Counted from the first letter of the stretch, positions 15,471 to 25,056 are shown. The stretch: DNA of 64,000 bases from Neobacillus drentensis NBRC 102427 (GCF_001591445.1 NZ_BCUX01000020.1:54155-118154), one strand, 5' to 3'. The notes: generated from the letters alone by a model not told the origin. Numbers and translations are program-made.

Positions 15471-15971
15471 TTAAATAGGAATAAGCATATGGATTAGAAA
15501 TATAACCGTAAAGGTCATTGCGATGATTCGGTGGAACTTTTTTCGAAATCCAGATGCTTTTTTGTGACGTAAATATCCAGCAAACAATGTGACAAGTAGA
15601 AAGATAAAGGAAGTATAACCCATCAACATCTTGATATGACCGTAACCAAGGATAGGACCTATTTTAAAAAGATTAATCCAAGAATGACCGATAATAAGGA
15701 GTGTAGCTGTAATAGCTATTTTAATATGCCACTTCATGAAATATCTGGAGAAGGTGGCAAGCCGAATCTTAACTTTCCTTTGCTTGGTTTTACGAATGAG
15801 TAGAAAAATAAAATACATATTCACATTAAAGATAAATAAGATCATGGCGATTTGAGCTGAAAATTGGCTAATTACAATCAAAATGGAGTCATGCGGACGA
15901 AAAAACCAAATATAAATGATGGAGCCTATAATAAGCAAAAAATTAGAAAACGTCCATATTCTATGGTACAC
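15471..15971 (-). CDS. Five-helix membrane protein, possible heme-binding (cytochrome b561/ferric-reductase-like)
   Basis: A 166-aa protein with hydrophobic segments at about 8-25, 32-57, 83-98, 112-134 and 148-165. Histidines sit within or beside the helices (KWHIKIAI, LIIGHSWI, GYGHIKMLMGY, RKKFHRIIAMTF, FLIHMLI). This recalls four- to six-helix di-heme membrane proteins. Heme binding is inferred only from histidine placement. The gene is reversed relative to its neighbours and lies between the intact ABM gene and a repeated fragment of it. Confidence 0.7.
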   Translation of the reverse strand: MYHRIWTFSNFLLIIGSIIYIWFFRPHDSILIVISQFSAQIAMILFIFNVNMYFIFLLIRKTKQRKVKIRLATFSRYFMKWHIKIAITATLLIIGHSWINLFKIGPILGYGHIKMLMGYTSFIFLLVTLFAGYLRHKKASGFRKKFHRIIAMTFTVIFLIHMLIPI

Positions 15972-16061
15972 ACAAATCCCTCTTTCTGGTTGGGGCTTTT
16001 TAGTTTTTGCAAGGATTTAAATATTACTCATTTCAAAAATCACCAGTAAAAATCCAACCTA

Positions 16062-16128
16062 TCAACTAAGAGAAAGTACAGAAATAAATCTTTATCGAGA
16101 AGTAAAATTAATGTGGCAGTGTGGATAA
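16062..16128 (+). pseudogene. Orphan 3' fragment of an ABM-domain gene
   Basis: The frame reads QLRESTEINLYREVKLMWQC then a glycine and stop, matching the intact protein's C-terminus ELRESTEINLYKEIK. DNA identity is high across about 45 bases and disappears upstream. No start or upstream domain is present, so this is a remnant of a second copy. Confidence 0.7.
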
Positions 16129-16237
16129 TGGAATTTGGAATTCACATTCAGTATATCATCATATGAGATCAATTTTTCAGAAAATTGTATACAGCAAATT
16201 ATGAATATGTTATAGTTATTCAAAATTACATATCGTG

Positions 16238-16445
16238 TAAGAATTGGTGCCAAGCTACGGCTTGGCTTAATAGGGAAGAACGGTGTAATTCCGTCGCTGT
16301 CCCGCAACTGTAAATCGGAGTGAATCACAAATACCACTGTCTTAGGACGGGAAGGTGTGAGGAGCCATGATGATAAGCCAGGAGACCTGCCAAATTCCAG
16401 TACACACCAGATACCTACGTGGAAATAGGTGGTGACAGTCATTTG
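16238..16445 (+). ncRNA. Cobalamin (B12) riboswitch
   Basis: The leader of metE shows GGTGCCAAGC near the 5' end, the conserved GTCCCGCAACTGTAAAT core (around 16298), the CCACTG segment (16334) and the B12 box AGCCAGGAGACCTGCC at 16376-16391. Adenosylcobalamin binding should shut off the B12-independent enzyme when B12 is available. An intrinsic terminator follows at 16517-16547, so control is probably by transcription termination. Confidence 0.95.
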
Positions 16446-16516
16446 TACGACAAACGAGTTATGAGCAGCGATGTTTATGCAAGTTTTTATTAGCATATCG
16501 ATAACTTGAATGTAGA

Positions 16517-16548
16517 GCCATTTCCATTTTGCGGAGATGGCTTTTTTG
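16517..16548 (+). terminator. Riboswitch-controlled terminator before metE
   Basis: GCCATTTCC (16517-16525) pairs with GGAGATGGC (16533-16541), followed by six Ts. It lies between the B12 aptamer and the metE ribosome site. Confidence 0.85.
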
Positions 16549-16589
16549 TATTTGGGACTTGTAGTTTATAAAAGTAGGAGGAATGAAGC

Positions 16590-18881
16590 ATGAATTTAGT
16601 CAGTACAGCCATTGGTTACCCGTACATTGGGGAGAATCGAGAGTGGAAACGTTGTGTCGAATCGTTTTGGAAGGGTGTGAAATCAGAGGAGCAATTTATT
16701 GCAGAGATGAAAACGCACCGCTTGAATAATTTGGAGCGTCAGCAATCACTAGGCTTAGAATACCTAACCGTTGGGGATTTTACCTTTTATGACCGCATGC
16801 TTGATCTTGCAACAATGTTCGGACTGGTTCCCAATCGTTATCAGTGGACAGGTGAAGAAGTCGACATAACAACCTATTACGCAATGGCGCGTGGGGCAAA
16901 GGATGTGGTCGCTTGTGAAATGACGAAGTGGTTTAACACAAACTATCACTACATCGTCCCTGAATATGAAGGCCAGTCCTTACAATTAACGAAGAACTAC
17001 CTGCTAGATTATTTTACAGAAGCGAAAGAAGAATTAGGTCTGAACACAAAGCCGACCATTATTGGTCCGTATACGTTTGTGAAACTAGCAAAAGGGTACG
17101 ATGCCAAAACCAAAGCATTTTTTATTTTAAAACTCATCCCGCTCTATGCACAAGTATTCCAGCAGCTTGTCGATGCAGGGGCAAAGTGGATTCAAGTGGA
17201 AGAACCAGCCCTAGTCCTATCGCTAACAGCAGATGATGTAAAATTAATCCAAGTTATTTACAAACAATTAGCAGCAGAGGTACCAGCTGCACAAATTATG
17301 GTACAAACCTATTTTGAAGGATTATCAGCGTATGAAGAACTATCTCAATTACCGGTTGCCGGGATTGGTCTCGATTTCATCCATGGTGCCGAAGAGAATA
17401 TGGCTTCCCTTCGTAAACACGGCTTCCCGCAAGATAAAGTATTAGGGATGGGTGTCGTCAATGGACGTGATATTTGGCGGGCGAATTTGGCTGAAAGAGC
17501 GACCCAGACGAAAGCTGTTTTATCCTTAAGCGGTGTAAAAGAAGCGTGGATTCAGTCTTCATGCAGTTTTCAGCATGCCCCTGTGACGACCAAGTCGGAA
17601 ACGCGTCTAGATGCCACATTAAAAGACGCCCTGTCATTTGCTGATGAGAAAATCGTTGAGTTAACAGATATCACATCCTATATACGTGACGAGGCATGGA
17701 CTGGAAATAAGAGCGTATCACAAAGTATGATGGCGACCCAAGCTTTAGCGCAACATAAGGCGAGGAAGAATGCGCGTGTGAAGGAGCTTGTATCACAAGT
17801 AACACCTGAACATTTTGCCCGTCCAATGACATTTAAAGAACGTCAGCCTGTGCAGAAAGAGGCACTAAAGTTACCAGACTATCCAACGACAACCATTGGC
17901 AGCTTCCCTCAGTCCAATCAAGTAAAACGTACACGGACAGCATGGCGTAAAAAAGAAATGACGGAAGCTGAATATACAGCGTTTCTAAAAAGTGAAACCG
18001 CCCGTTGGATACAAATTCAGGAAGAAATTGGACTGGATGTGTTAGTCCATGGTGAATTTGAACGTACAGACATGGTGGAGTACTTTGGAGAAAAGCTAGA
18101 AGGCTTTGCTTTTACAGAAAAAGCCTGGGTCGTATCCTATGGGTCACGCTGCGTCAAACCACCAATTATTTATGGTGACGTCGAGTGGATAGGCCCAATG
18201 ACAGTGAGGGAAGTAGATGAGGCACAGCAATTAACGTCTAAGTATGTGAAAGGGATGTTAACAGGTCCTGTCACAATCTTAAATTGGTCGTTTGTCCGTG
18301 ATGATCTTTCACGTGAACAAGTCGCCAACCAACTAGCCTTAGCACTACGAGAAGAAATTCAAGCGTTAGAAGATGCAGGCATTGCCATTATTCAAGTGGA
18401 TGAACCGGCATTACGTGAAGGATTGCCGTTACGGAAAGAAAACTGGGCCGACTACTTGGCATGGGGAGTCAATGCCTTTAAGTTAGCGACTTCAAGTGTG
18501 AAGAATGAAACACAAATTCATACACATATGTGCTATTGCGAGTTTAATGATTTTATTGAACCGATTCGTGCCCTTGACGCAGATGTGATTTCGATTGAAA
18601 CGTCTAGAAGCCATGGGGAACTGATCCAATCGCTTAAACAAAATCCATATGAACTTGGGATAGGTTTAGGAGTATATGATATTCATAGCCCGCGTGTACC
18701 AAGTGAAGAAGAAATCGATGCGATTTTAAACGATAGTTTAGAAGTGATTTCAAAAGATCAATTCTGGGTCAATCCAGATTGCGGTTTAAAAACACGTCAG
18801 GAAGAAGAAACCATTGCATCGTTAAAAAACATGGTGGCGGCCGCTCGGAACCTACGCCAACAGCAGAAACAAACGGTATAA
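16590..18881 (+). CDS. metE: Cobalamin-independent methionine synthase MetE
   Basis: A 763-aa enzyme that methylates homocysteine with 5-methyltetrahydropteroyl-triglutamate, the last step of methionine synthesis. The length is typical. The N-terminal half is the pseudo-domain; the C-terminal half has 'DYPTTTIGSFPQSNQVKRTR', 'VHGEFERTDMVEYFG', 'GPVTILNWSFVRDD' and 'IIQVDEPALREGLPL'. Zinc ligands H646 and C648 lie in 'THMCYCEFND', and C731 lies in 'NPDCGLKTR'. AGGAGGAATG precedes the ATG. Expression is under the B12 riboswitch upstream. This implies the cell also has a B12-dependent synthase or imports B12 (inference). Confidence 0.97.
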   Translation: MNLVSTAIGYPYIGENREWKRCVESFWKGVKSEEQFIAEMKTHRLNNLERQQSLGLEYLTVGDFTFYDRMLDLATMFGLVPNRYQWTGEEVDITTYYAMARGAKDVVACEMTKWFNTNYHYIVPEYEGQSLQLTKNYLLDYFTEAKEELGLNTKPTIIGPYTFVKLAKGYDAKTKAFFILKLIPLYAQVFQQLVDAGAKWIQVEEPALVLSLTADDVKLIQVIYKQLAAEVPAAQIMVQTYFEGLSAYEELSQLPVAGIGLDFIHGAEENMASLRKHGFPQDKVLGMGVVNGRDIWRANLAERATQTKAVLSLSGVKEAWIQSSCSFQHAPVTTKSETRLDATLKDALSFADEKIVELTDITSYIRDEAWTGNKSVSQSMMATQALAQHKARKNARVKELVSQVTPEHFARPMTFKERQPVQKEALKLPDYPTTTIGSFPQSNQVKRTRTAWRKKEMTEAEYTAFLKSETARWIQIQEEIGLDVLVHGEFERTDMVEYFGEKLEGFAFTEKAWVVSYGSRCVKPPIIYGDVEWIGPMTVREVDEAQQLTSKYVKGMLTGPVTILNWSFVRDDLSREQVANQLALALREEIQALEDAGIAIIQVDEPALREGLPLRKENWADYLAWGVNAFKLATSSVKNETQIHTHMCYCEFNDFIEPIRALDADVISIETSRSHGELIQSLKQNPYELGIGLGVYDIHSPRVPSEEEIDAILNDSLEVISKDQFWVNPDCGLKTRQEEETIASLKNMVAAARNLRQQQKQTV

Positions 18882-18939
18882 ATCTAATCTTAATGAAAAT
18901 AATGTAAGAATAATTGATGAAAAAACAGCCATTCACCGC

Positions 18940-18985
18940 GAACCGCACCACTTGTCTTGTCAAAGGACATGTTGCGGTTTTTTTA
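18940..18985 (+). terminator. Terminator after metE
   Basis: AACCGCA ... TGCGGTT hairpin followed by a T-run. Confidence 0.75.
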
Positions 18986-19172
18986 TTTGTATTTGTTTTT
19001 CAATGAAATCCTTAAGAAAAATCCGCAGCTTGAAACTGAATTAAGTATGCCATGATTACTGTAGAAAATTTACATATGTAAAATTGTATTATTGCAGTCT
19101 AGAATATTAGATAATAGGAAAATATGAAAGTAATAGTCTATTTCCTTTGATGCTTTAGGTGGAGGTAAATTT

Positions 19173-22100
19173 ATGTTTGAGCAATTAACAAAAGATAATA
19201 TAAAAGATCTGTTTACAAATGCAGTTTATCGTCGTGGGCTTGGTTACTTTCAAGAAGGACGTGTCAGAGATTTATCTCATGATCCCATTAAAAATATCTG
19301 GAGTGCAAAAGTAAGAGGGTCAGAAACCTATCAAGTGACAATTGAGGATGATAGGTTAGGAATTTCCTCAGATTGCAACTGTCCTGCCTATGGTAAATAC
19401 TGGGAGCCGTGTAAACATATTGCTGCAGTTATGCTGAAAATTCACGACAATACCCAGGGGGAAATTATCTTTAGTAACCCTCATCGCGATAACCAAAGTT
19501 TTCTTGATAGGAAACGAATACAAGAGAAAGAATTACAAAATCGACAATTGGAACTAGAAAGGCAAAGGGAAGAAAGACAAGCAGCTTATGTCAAGCAGCT
19601 GACGAATCAATTTATTCAAAACTTCTCTAGTATATTACAAGGTAGTAAGGAACAGAAGATAGAGAGAATCAAGGAGCCCTTACTAGTAGAATGGATACTG
19701 AAAGTATATAAGCCGTACTACGCAACAAAACAATTTCTAACATTAGAAATGAAGGTAGGCCAAAAGAGGGCCTATATTGTAAAGAATATTAAGGATTTTC
19801 TTAAGACTATAAATATACAGGTCCAGTACCCGTTTACAAAAAGTTTTACCTATGACCCGATAGAACAAGAGTTTACCCCGAATGATCTGGAGATTATTAA
19901 CCTTTTGCAGGATGCGATTAAGTACGAGGAGATCTACCAGGAATTCCAATCTCCTTATAATAGAAGCTATGGTTCATCAGATGAACGGGCACTTACGATT
20001 CCCCCGATGATTGCGGCAGAGCTACTTAAAAGGCTTGAAAACAGAGAGGTTCACTTTGAACATGGTAGAGAAGCTTTTAATCAGATTGTAATCGATCAAT
20101 CGGAATTGCCTTTTACGATACAATTAGATAAAGGAAAAGCAGATGAGTTTCAATTAGACTTGACTTCACTAGCTAATTTTACCTTCTTAGATCTATATGG
20201 ATATATCATCGTAGATCATCGCTTTTATAAGATTTCGGTTGAACAGCAGCTACTCATCAAGGAATTGAAAAAACTGATTGAACAGTCAAACAATCCTGTT
20301 CTACCAATTGCTAATGATCAAATTGAACCGTTTATCTCTCAGGTGGTGCCTAGTATTGATAAGATTGGACAATTGGAGATTACGGAAAACGTATCAAGCA
20401 ATATTGCAAAATTCCCCCTAGAGGCAAGGATTTATGTTGACCGAATCGACGATCTCCTCCAGGCTTCACTTGAATTCCATTACGGTGAATATAAGATACA
20501 TCCGTTTGAGCAAACGACTCCTGAAAAGAGCGGTCCAATTTTAATGAGGGATGCAGAAAAGGAACAAGCAATCATGGAAGTGATTCAATCTACTTCTCTA
20601 AGATTCGAAGGAAAACTTCTTTATGTTGAAGGCGAAGATGGGATATATGAATTTTTATATGAAGTTTTACCGCGGCTTGAAGACAAAACAGAAATTTTCT
20701 TAACAAGTGCCGTCAGGTCATTTGTATTACCGGACAAACATGCACCCGTTACCAATATCGACGTCGATTCTTCAGGTAATTGGCTGGAGGTGAGCTTTGA
20801 TATGGCAGGGATTGAGCAGAAGGAGATTAGGAATATTCTACAATCTGTTGTGGAGAAGAAAAAATATTATCGACTGCCAAGCGGTGCGTTCGTCTCATTG
20901 GAATCACAAGAATTTCGAACGATTCAAAACATGCTTCAAGAGTTAAAGATTAAACCATCACAATGGGAAAAAGACACGATTCAGCTTCCAATATACAGAG
21001 GAATGCAGCTGGATGAATTGGTTGATAAGGAAAATGGCAGCAAAGCCAAATACGGAAAGCCATTTCGTCGGTTATTAAACCGTTTGAAAAACCCTGAAGA
21101 GTTGGAATTTGAGTTGCCTGATTTGCTGCAGGCTAAATTAAGAGACTATCAGAACTATGGCTTCCAATGGTTTAAAACGCTTAGCTACTACCGTTTGGGT
21201 GGCATTCTTGCAGACGATATGGGGCTTGGGAAGACCGTGCAAAGTATTGCCTTTATTTTATCAGAAAGAAATGGGAACAAAAACGCGAAACCAGCGTTGA
21301 TTGTAGCCCCGGCATCACTTGTCTACAACTGGAAAAATGAATTTCAAAAATTCGCTCCATCATTAGCAACGGATGTGTTGATTGGAACACCGCAAGAGCG
21401 GTTGGAACGGCTGCAAAGTGATTTGTTACCTGATGTTTGGATTACATCTTATCCAACCTTAAGGCAGGATATTGATTCTTATGCACAGCATGAATTTAGT
21501 ACGCTAATATTAGATGAAGCACAGTCGATTAAAAATTATGCAACTAAAACAGCGAAGGCGGTAAGGGATATTCAAGCAGAAACATGTTTTGCACTTAGCG
21601 GGACACCAATAGAAAATTCAATTGATGAGCTTTGGTCCATTTTTCAAACGATTATGCCAGACTTCTTTCCAAATCAGAAGGCGTTTCGTCAGATGGAACC
21701 CGCTAAGGTAGCAAAGATGATTCGCCCGTTTTTATTGCGAAGAGTGAAGAAGGATGTATTAAAAGAATTACCAGACAAAATTGAAACGGTCAACTATTCT
21801 GAGCTTACAAAGCAACAAAAAGAGCTATACCTTGCTTATCTTGAAAGAATCCAGAAGGAAGCAAAAGAATCGCTTCAAGGAGAAGGCTTCCAAAAAAGCC
21901 GTATGAAGATCTTAGCTGGTTTGACAAGACTCCGTCAATTATGCTGCCATCCTTCCTTGTTTTTGGAAAATTATCAAGGCGATTCAGGTAAGCTTCAACA
22001 ACTAATGGAGATCGTCAGTAATGCCATAGAGAACGGCAGGCGACTGCTAATCTTTTCACAATTTACAAGTATGCTTTCGATTATACGTGAACAGTTATCG

Positions 22101-22496
22101 AGTTCTGGTTTGAATTTCTTCTATTTGGATGGGCAAACAGCACCTAAAGAACGGGTCAAAATGGTTGATCGGTTCAATCAAGGTGGGGCTGATATCTTCC
22201 TCATTTCTTTAAAAGCAGGAAATACAGGACTCAATTTAACAGGAGCGGATACGGTGATCTTATATGATCTTTGGTGGAATCCAGCTGTTGAGGAGCAAGC
22301 AGCCGGAAGGGCCCACCGAATTGGCCAAAAAAAGGTTGTTCAAGTCATCAGATTAATCACACAGGGAACGATCGAAGAAAAAATATATGAGCTCCAACAA
22401 AACAAAAAAGAACTCATCGAAACCGTCGTCCAACCTGGAGACCAAGCAACTTCAAGAATAACGGAACAAGAGATTAGGGAAATATTAAATATTTAG
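19173..22496 (+). CDS. SNF2-family DNA helicase/ATPase with SWIM zinc finger
   Basis: A 1107-aa protein. The N-terminal SWIM finger has 'CNCPAYGKYWEPCKH' at about 70-84. A long middle region (about 110-620) matches bacterial SNF2 accessory sequence. The two RecA lobes follow: 'GGILADDMGLGKTVQS' with Walker A K687, the Walker B box D781-E-A-Q, 'FALSGTPIENS', then 'LLIFSQFTSML', 'LISLKAGNTGLNLTGAD' and the arginine-finger motif 'QAAGRAHRIGQ'. YwqA of B. subtilis has this layout. It should translocate on DNA and remodel protein-DNA complexes. The start is preceded by GGTGGAGG. The gene is monocistronic. Confidence 0.92.
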   Translation: MFEQLTKDNIKDLFTNAVYRRGLGYFQEGRVRDLSHDPIKNIWSAKVRGSETYQVTIEDDRLGISSDCNCPAYGKYWEPCKHIAAVMLKIHDNTQGEIIFSNPHRDNQSFLDRKRIQEKELQNRQLELERQREERQAAYVKQLTNQFIQNFSSILQGSKEQKIERIKEPLLVEWILKVYKPYYATKQFLTLEMKVGQKRAYIVKNIKDFLKTINIQVQYPFTKSFTYDPIEQEFTPNDLEIINLLQDAIKYEEIYQEFQSPYNRSYGSSDERALTIPPMIAAELLKRLENREVHFEHGREAFNQIVIDQSELPFTIQLDKGKADEFQLDLTSLANFTFLDLYGYIIVDHRFYKISVEQQLLIKELKKLIEQSNNPVLPIANDQIEPFISQVVPSIDKIGQLEITENVSSNIAKFPLEARIYVDRIDDLLQASLEFHYGEYKIHPFEQTTPEKSGPILMRDAEKEQAIMEVIQSTSLRFEGKLLYVEGEDGIYEFLYEVLPRLEDKTEIFLTSAVRSFVLPDKHAPVTNIDVDSSGNWLEVSFDMAGIEQKEIRNILQSVVEKKKYYRLPSGAFVSLESQEFRTIQNMLQELKIKPSQWEKDTIQLPIYRGMQLDELVDKENGSKAKYGKPFRRLLNRLKNPEELEFELPDLLQAKLRDYQNYGFQWFKTLSYYRLGGILADDMGLGKTVQSIAFILSERNGNKNAKPALIVAPASLVYNWKNEFQKFAPSLATDVLIGTPQERLERLQSDLLPDVWITSYPTLRQDIDSYAQHEFSTLILDEAQSIKNYATKTAKAVRDIQAETCFALSGTPIENSIDELWSIFQTIMPDFFPNQKAFRQMEPAKVAKMIRPFLLRRVKKDVLKELPDKIETVNYSELTKQQKELYLAYLERIQKEAKESLQGEGFQKSRMKILAGLTRLRQLCCHPSLFLENYQGDSGKLQQLMEIVSNAIENGRRLLIFSQFTSMLSIIREQLSSSGLNFFYLDGQTAPKERVKMVDRFNQGGADIFLISLKAGNTGLNLTGADTVILYDLWWNPAVEEQAAGRAHRIGQKKVVQVIRLITQGTIEEKIYELQQNKKELIETVVQPGDQATSRITEQEIREILNI

Positions 22497-22529
22497 GTGC
22501 CTGATACTACGTATTATATGTATATAACA

Positions 22530-22564
22530 AAGCTCTTCCTAAATATCATTAGGGAGAGCTTTTG
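22530..22564 (+). terminator. First terminator after SNF2 gene
   Basis: AAGCTCTTCCTAA / TTAGGGAGAGCTTTT hairpin. Confidence 0.85.
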
Positions 22565-22582
22565 GTGTAAATTATTATCCAA

Positions 22583-22626
22583 AAGAGTCCTTATCCGGAT
22601 TTCTAATGGGATAGGGGCTCTTTTTC
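22583..22626. terminator. Second terminator, also facing the SET gene
   Basis: AGAGTCCTTATCC / GGGATAGGGGCTCT hairpin with TTTTTC. Together with the first hairpin it insulates convergent genes. Confidence 0.8.
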
Positions 22627-22638
22627 ACATATGTTTAC

Positions 22639-23022
22639 TTATTCCTCAAACCATAATCGCGTTTTGTCATCAGGGTCACCATTATAATTAATCCGTATTT
22701 CGTCTCCTTCTTTAATATCGGCATATGCATAAAAATTGATTGTTCCTTTTTTTAATTTCCTTTTGAAAATGGCATTTGGTGTGCGGGAATGATTGAATAG
22801 CGACCCAATACCTAAGGCTAACGCGCATTCATCGAAATCTTTTCCCCACCAGAATACATAGTCGATCAAAGTTGTTTTTTCCAAATACTTAAACTCTTCT
22901 TTTGGAAAGATGATGACAGGTGAAACCTCCAGAAGTTCATCTTTCTTAATATCCCGAGTGGCAAAAATTCCTCTCCCGTATTGAGATTGCCTTACCTCCA
23001 ACATAGCTCTATTTACCTCCAT
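22639..23022 (-). CDS. SET-domain protein
   Basis: A 127-aa single SET domain with the key motifs: 'GRGIFATRDIKKDELLEVSP' (SET-N), 'GSLFNHSRTPNAIF' (the NHS-PN SAM-binding motif) and 'DIKEGDEIRINYNGD' (SET-C). SET proteins methylate lysines. In bacteria such short SET proteins are poorly understood and could act on ribosomal or DNA-bound proteins. The cysteine-rich post-SET part is absent. The Tyr in 'RINYNGD' fits the catalytic position. The start is either the first ATG (23022) or the ATG six codons later (MLEVRQ). Confidence 0.85.
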   Translation of the reverse strand: MEVNRAMLEVRQSQYGRGIFATRDIKKDELLEVSPVIIFPKEEFKYLEKTTLIDYVFWWGKDFDECALALGIGSLFNHSRTPNAIFKRKLKKGTINFYAYADIKEGDEIRINYNGDPDDKTRLWFEE

Positions 23023-23244
23023 TTTTCAAACATCTCAGGTGCATTTATTTATTAAGGTATGAAAAAGGAAAGTGTTTGGTATGGGTCCACAGTGCAGATG
23101 TTGTAATCATCAAAGGACGACGATTTAACTTTATATATCCAATTTATGGTTTTATACTAAGGGGAGAAGAGTTAATTGACATTGTCATTGTCAATGGTGG
23201 TGAGGAGTGTTTTGTAACCTATAATATAAAACGGGGTGGGATAA

Positions 23245-23628
23245 ATGGTGAATCCGTCTTATCGAGAAGATGTAGAACGTTTCTTTACCGGCCAAGAAAA
23301 ACATATTTCGTTGTTCCATGCTGTGGAAGCGATGATAAATTCGATCGGTCCAGTAACCATTGAAGTGAAGAAATCCGTTATCTCTATTGGTACAAAAACA
23401 AAATTTGCCTGGGTATGGATGCCACAGCCCTGGTCAAGTACACGTCCTGAGGATTGCCTTGCCCTGACCTTTGTGGTTGACCGATATATTGAAGACGAAA
23501 AAATTGTAGAAGCAGTTGAGCCGTACCCTGGCCGCTGGATTCATCATGTTATTATTCAAGTGGAAGATGATTTAAATGATGATGTATACCGGTGGCTGAG
23601 TGAAGCATATACTTTTTCTCAAAATTGA
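23245..23628 (+). CDS. DUF5655 domain protein
   Basis: A 127-aa soluble protein beginning 'MVNPSYREDVERFFTGQEKHISLFHAVEAMINSIG' with 'VTIEVKKSVISIGTKTKFAWVWMP' and the 'GRWIHHVIIQVEDDLNDDVYRWLSEAY' end. This matches the DUF5655 family, often found as small stand-alone or appended nucleic-acid-related domains with no known activity. The ribosome site ACGGGGTGG lies 6 bases before the ATG. An overlapping frame from 23076 in another phase has no coding support. Confidence 0.8.
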   Translation: MVNPSYREDVERFFTGQEKHISLFHAVEAMINSIGPVTIEVKKSVISIGTKTKFAWVWMPQPWSSTRPEDCLALTFVVDRYIEDEKIVEAVEPYPGRWIHHVIIQVEDDLNDDVYRWLSEAYTFSQN

Positions 23629-23789
23629 GGGAAGTGCTTCGAGCAATGGAGAAGACTTAATAATCCTGATGTGTACCTTTTGAAGTTTTCGAATGATAAA
23701 CTGACAATTGATAGGCTATGGCAGTGTTAGAGATTAATAGATTGTAATGGATCCGTGAGTTTGGAATGAGGATGAGGAACATAAAACAC

Positions 23790-23817
23790 AAAAAGGCTGA
23801 CAGTATCAGCCTTTTTG
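23790..23817 (+). terminator. Intrinsic terminator
   Basis: AAAAAGGCTGA / TCAGCCTTTTT hairpin between the DUF5655 and DUF418 genes. Confidence 0.85.
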
Positions 23818-23877
23818 TATTTGCCTCGATAGGTGAAAGTTGAGTAAGCGGTTATAATGATAATGGAGTTGATTTAA

Positions 23878-24891
23878 ATGAATACAAAGGAGTTAACCAA
23901 ACGGATTGATACCCTCGATTATTTGCGGGGATTTGCGCTCCTGGGCATTATTCTGGTGAATATCATTCCGTTATTGTCGGTTAAATTACCTGTTCCTGGA
24001 ACCACCGATGCATCGTATTTAAGATTCTTATACTTGCTTGTAGAAGGTCGCTTTTATACGATCTTTACCTTTTTATTTGGTGTGGGGTTCTATATTTTTA
24101 TCTCACGGGCAAATGCGAAGGGGAAAAATGGGTATGTTTTGTTTTTGCGGCGGATACTTGTATTGTTTTTCTTTGGGTTAGTTCACGTGCAATTTCATCC
24201 AGGGGAAGCCTTAACCGTTTACGCTATTTGCGGTCTGATCATTTTGCCTTTTTACAAAGCTAATAAGCTGGTAAATCTTGTGTTTGGAACGGCAATGTTG
24301 GTTGTACTGGGCTTTTTTGCAGAAAAAATCTTCATGGTCGTTCCGTTGATGTTGCTAGGCATCGCCGCAGGGCAATATCAGGTGTTTGAACAAATATTAA
24401 ATTGGAAAAAGACATCCATTTTTACTTGCCTTATATTTGTGGTAAGTGTGGCAGGTCTGATTTATCAATATCAATACGCACCATTTGTGTTTGGAAATGG
24501 ATCTGATGAGAATTTCTTAGAAACGCAGCGATTCTTGCATATCGGAATCACAATCGGCCCAATTGTCTCTGCATTTTATGTGGGACTGCTGATTTTGCTT
24601 CTCAATTTTCCTATTGTCCGGCAGGTTTTATCTCCTCTAAAAAGCTATGGACGAATGGCGCTAACAAACTATGTTTCGCAAACAATCTTAATCCTAGGTT
24701 TGGGGCAGGTGCTAAATTTAGTCGATCATTTGAGCTATATCCAATCACTGGTTCTATGTATGGCTATTTATACCATCCAACTGACTTTCAGTACCATTTG
24801 GCTCCGCTACTTTCGGTTCGGTCCATTAGAATGGGTGTGGAGAATGCTGACTTATTTCGAATGGATGCCGATCCGTAAAGCAGCTGATTAA
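23878..24891 (+). CDS. DUF418 family membrane protein
   Basis: A 337-aa protein with about eight hydrophobic helices. It starts with the family motif 'RIDTLDYLRGFALLGIILVNI' and includes 'EGRFYTIFTFLFGVGFYIF' and the DUF418 C-terminal block 'SPLKSYGRMALTNYVSQTILI'. DUF418 proteins are of the acyltransferase-3-like/YeiB group and their role is unknown. It is a single gene flanked by terminators. GGAGTTGATTTAA before the ATG is a plausible ribosome site. Confidence 0.88.
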   Translation: MNTKELTKRIDTLDYLRGFALLGIILVNIIPLLSVKLPVPGTTDASYLRFLYLLVEGRFYTIFTFLFGVGFYIFISRANAKGKNGYVLFLRRILVLFFFGLVHVQFHPGEALTVYAICGLIILPFYKANKLVNLVFGTAMLVVLGFFAEKIFMVVPLMLLGIAAGQYQVFEQILNWKKTSIFTCLIFVVSVAGLIYQYQYAPFVFGNGSDENFLETQRFLHIGITIGPIVSAFYVGLLILLLNFPIVRQVLSPLKSYGRMALTNYVSQTILILGLGQVLNLVDHLSYIQSLVLCMAIYTIQLTFSTIWLRYFRFGPLEWVWRMLTYFEWMPIRKAAD

Positions 24892-24932
24892 TGTGGTTAA
24901 CATCACCTGTTGCGGCCCCGATAAATTTAAAT

Positions 24933-24982
24933 AGGTCAGTCCTCCTTCCGTTTTTTTTAAGAGAAGGGGGCTGACCTTTTTG
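24933..24982. terminator. Terminator after DUF418 gene
   Basis: AGGTCAG TCCTCCTTC / GAAGGGGG CTGACCT hairpin followed by TTTTT. Confidence 0.8.
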
Positions 24983-25056
24983 GCTATTTAGTTTATGCAT
25001 TAGCTTCGGCAACTAGAAAAACTATAGTTTCCGTTATTAGTTTAGGAGAATTTTTG

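Noticed and set aside
19173..23022. SNF2 + SET genes as a DISARM-like or other anti-phage locus
   Set aside because: No DNA methyltransferase, PLD or DUF1998 partner; the SNF2 protein matches the housekeeping YwqA layout, and the SET gene is convergent with separate terminators.
23076..23363. 95-codon open frame before the DUF5655 gene
   Set aside because: It runs into the DUF5655 gene in another phase and shows no domain or ribosome site; the 23245 frame has both.
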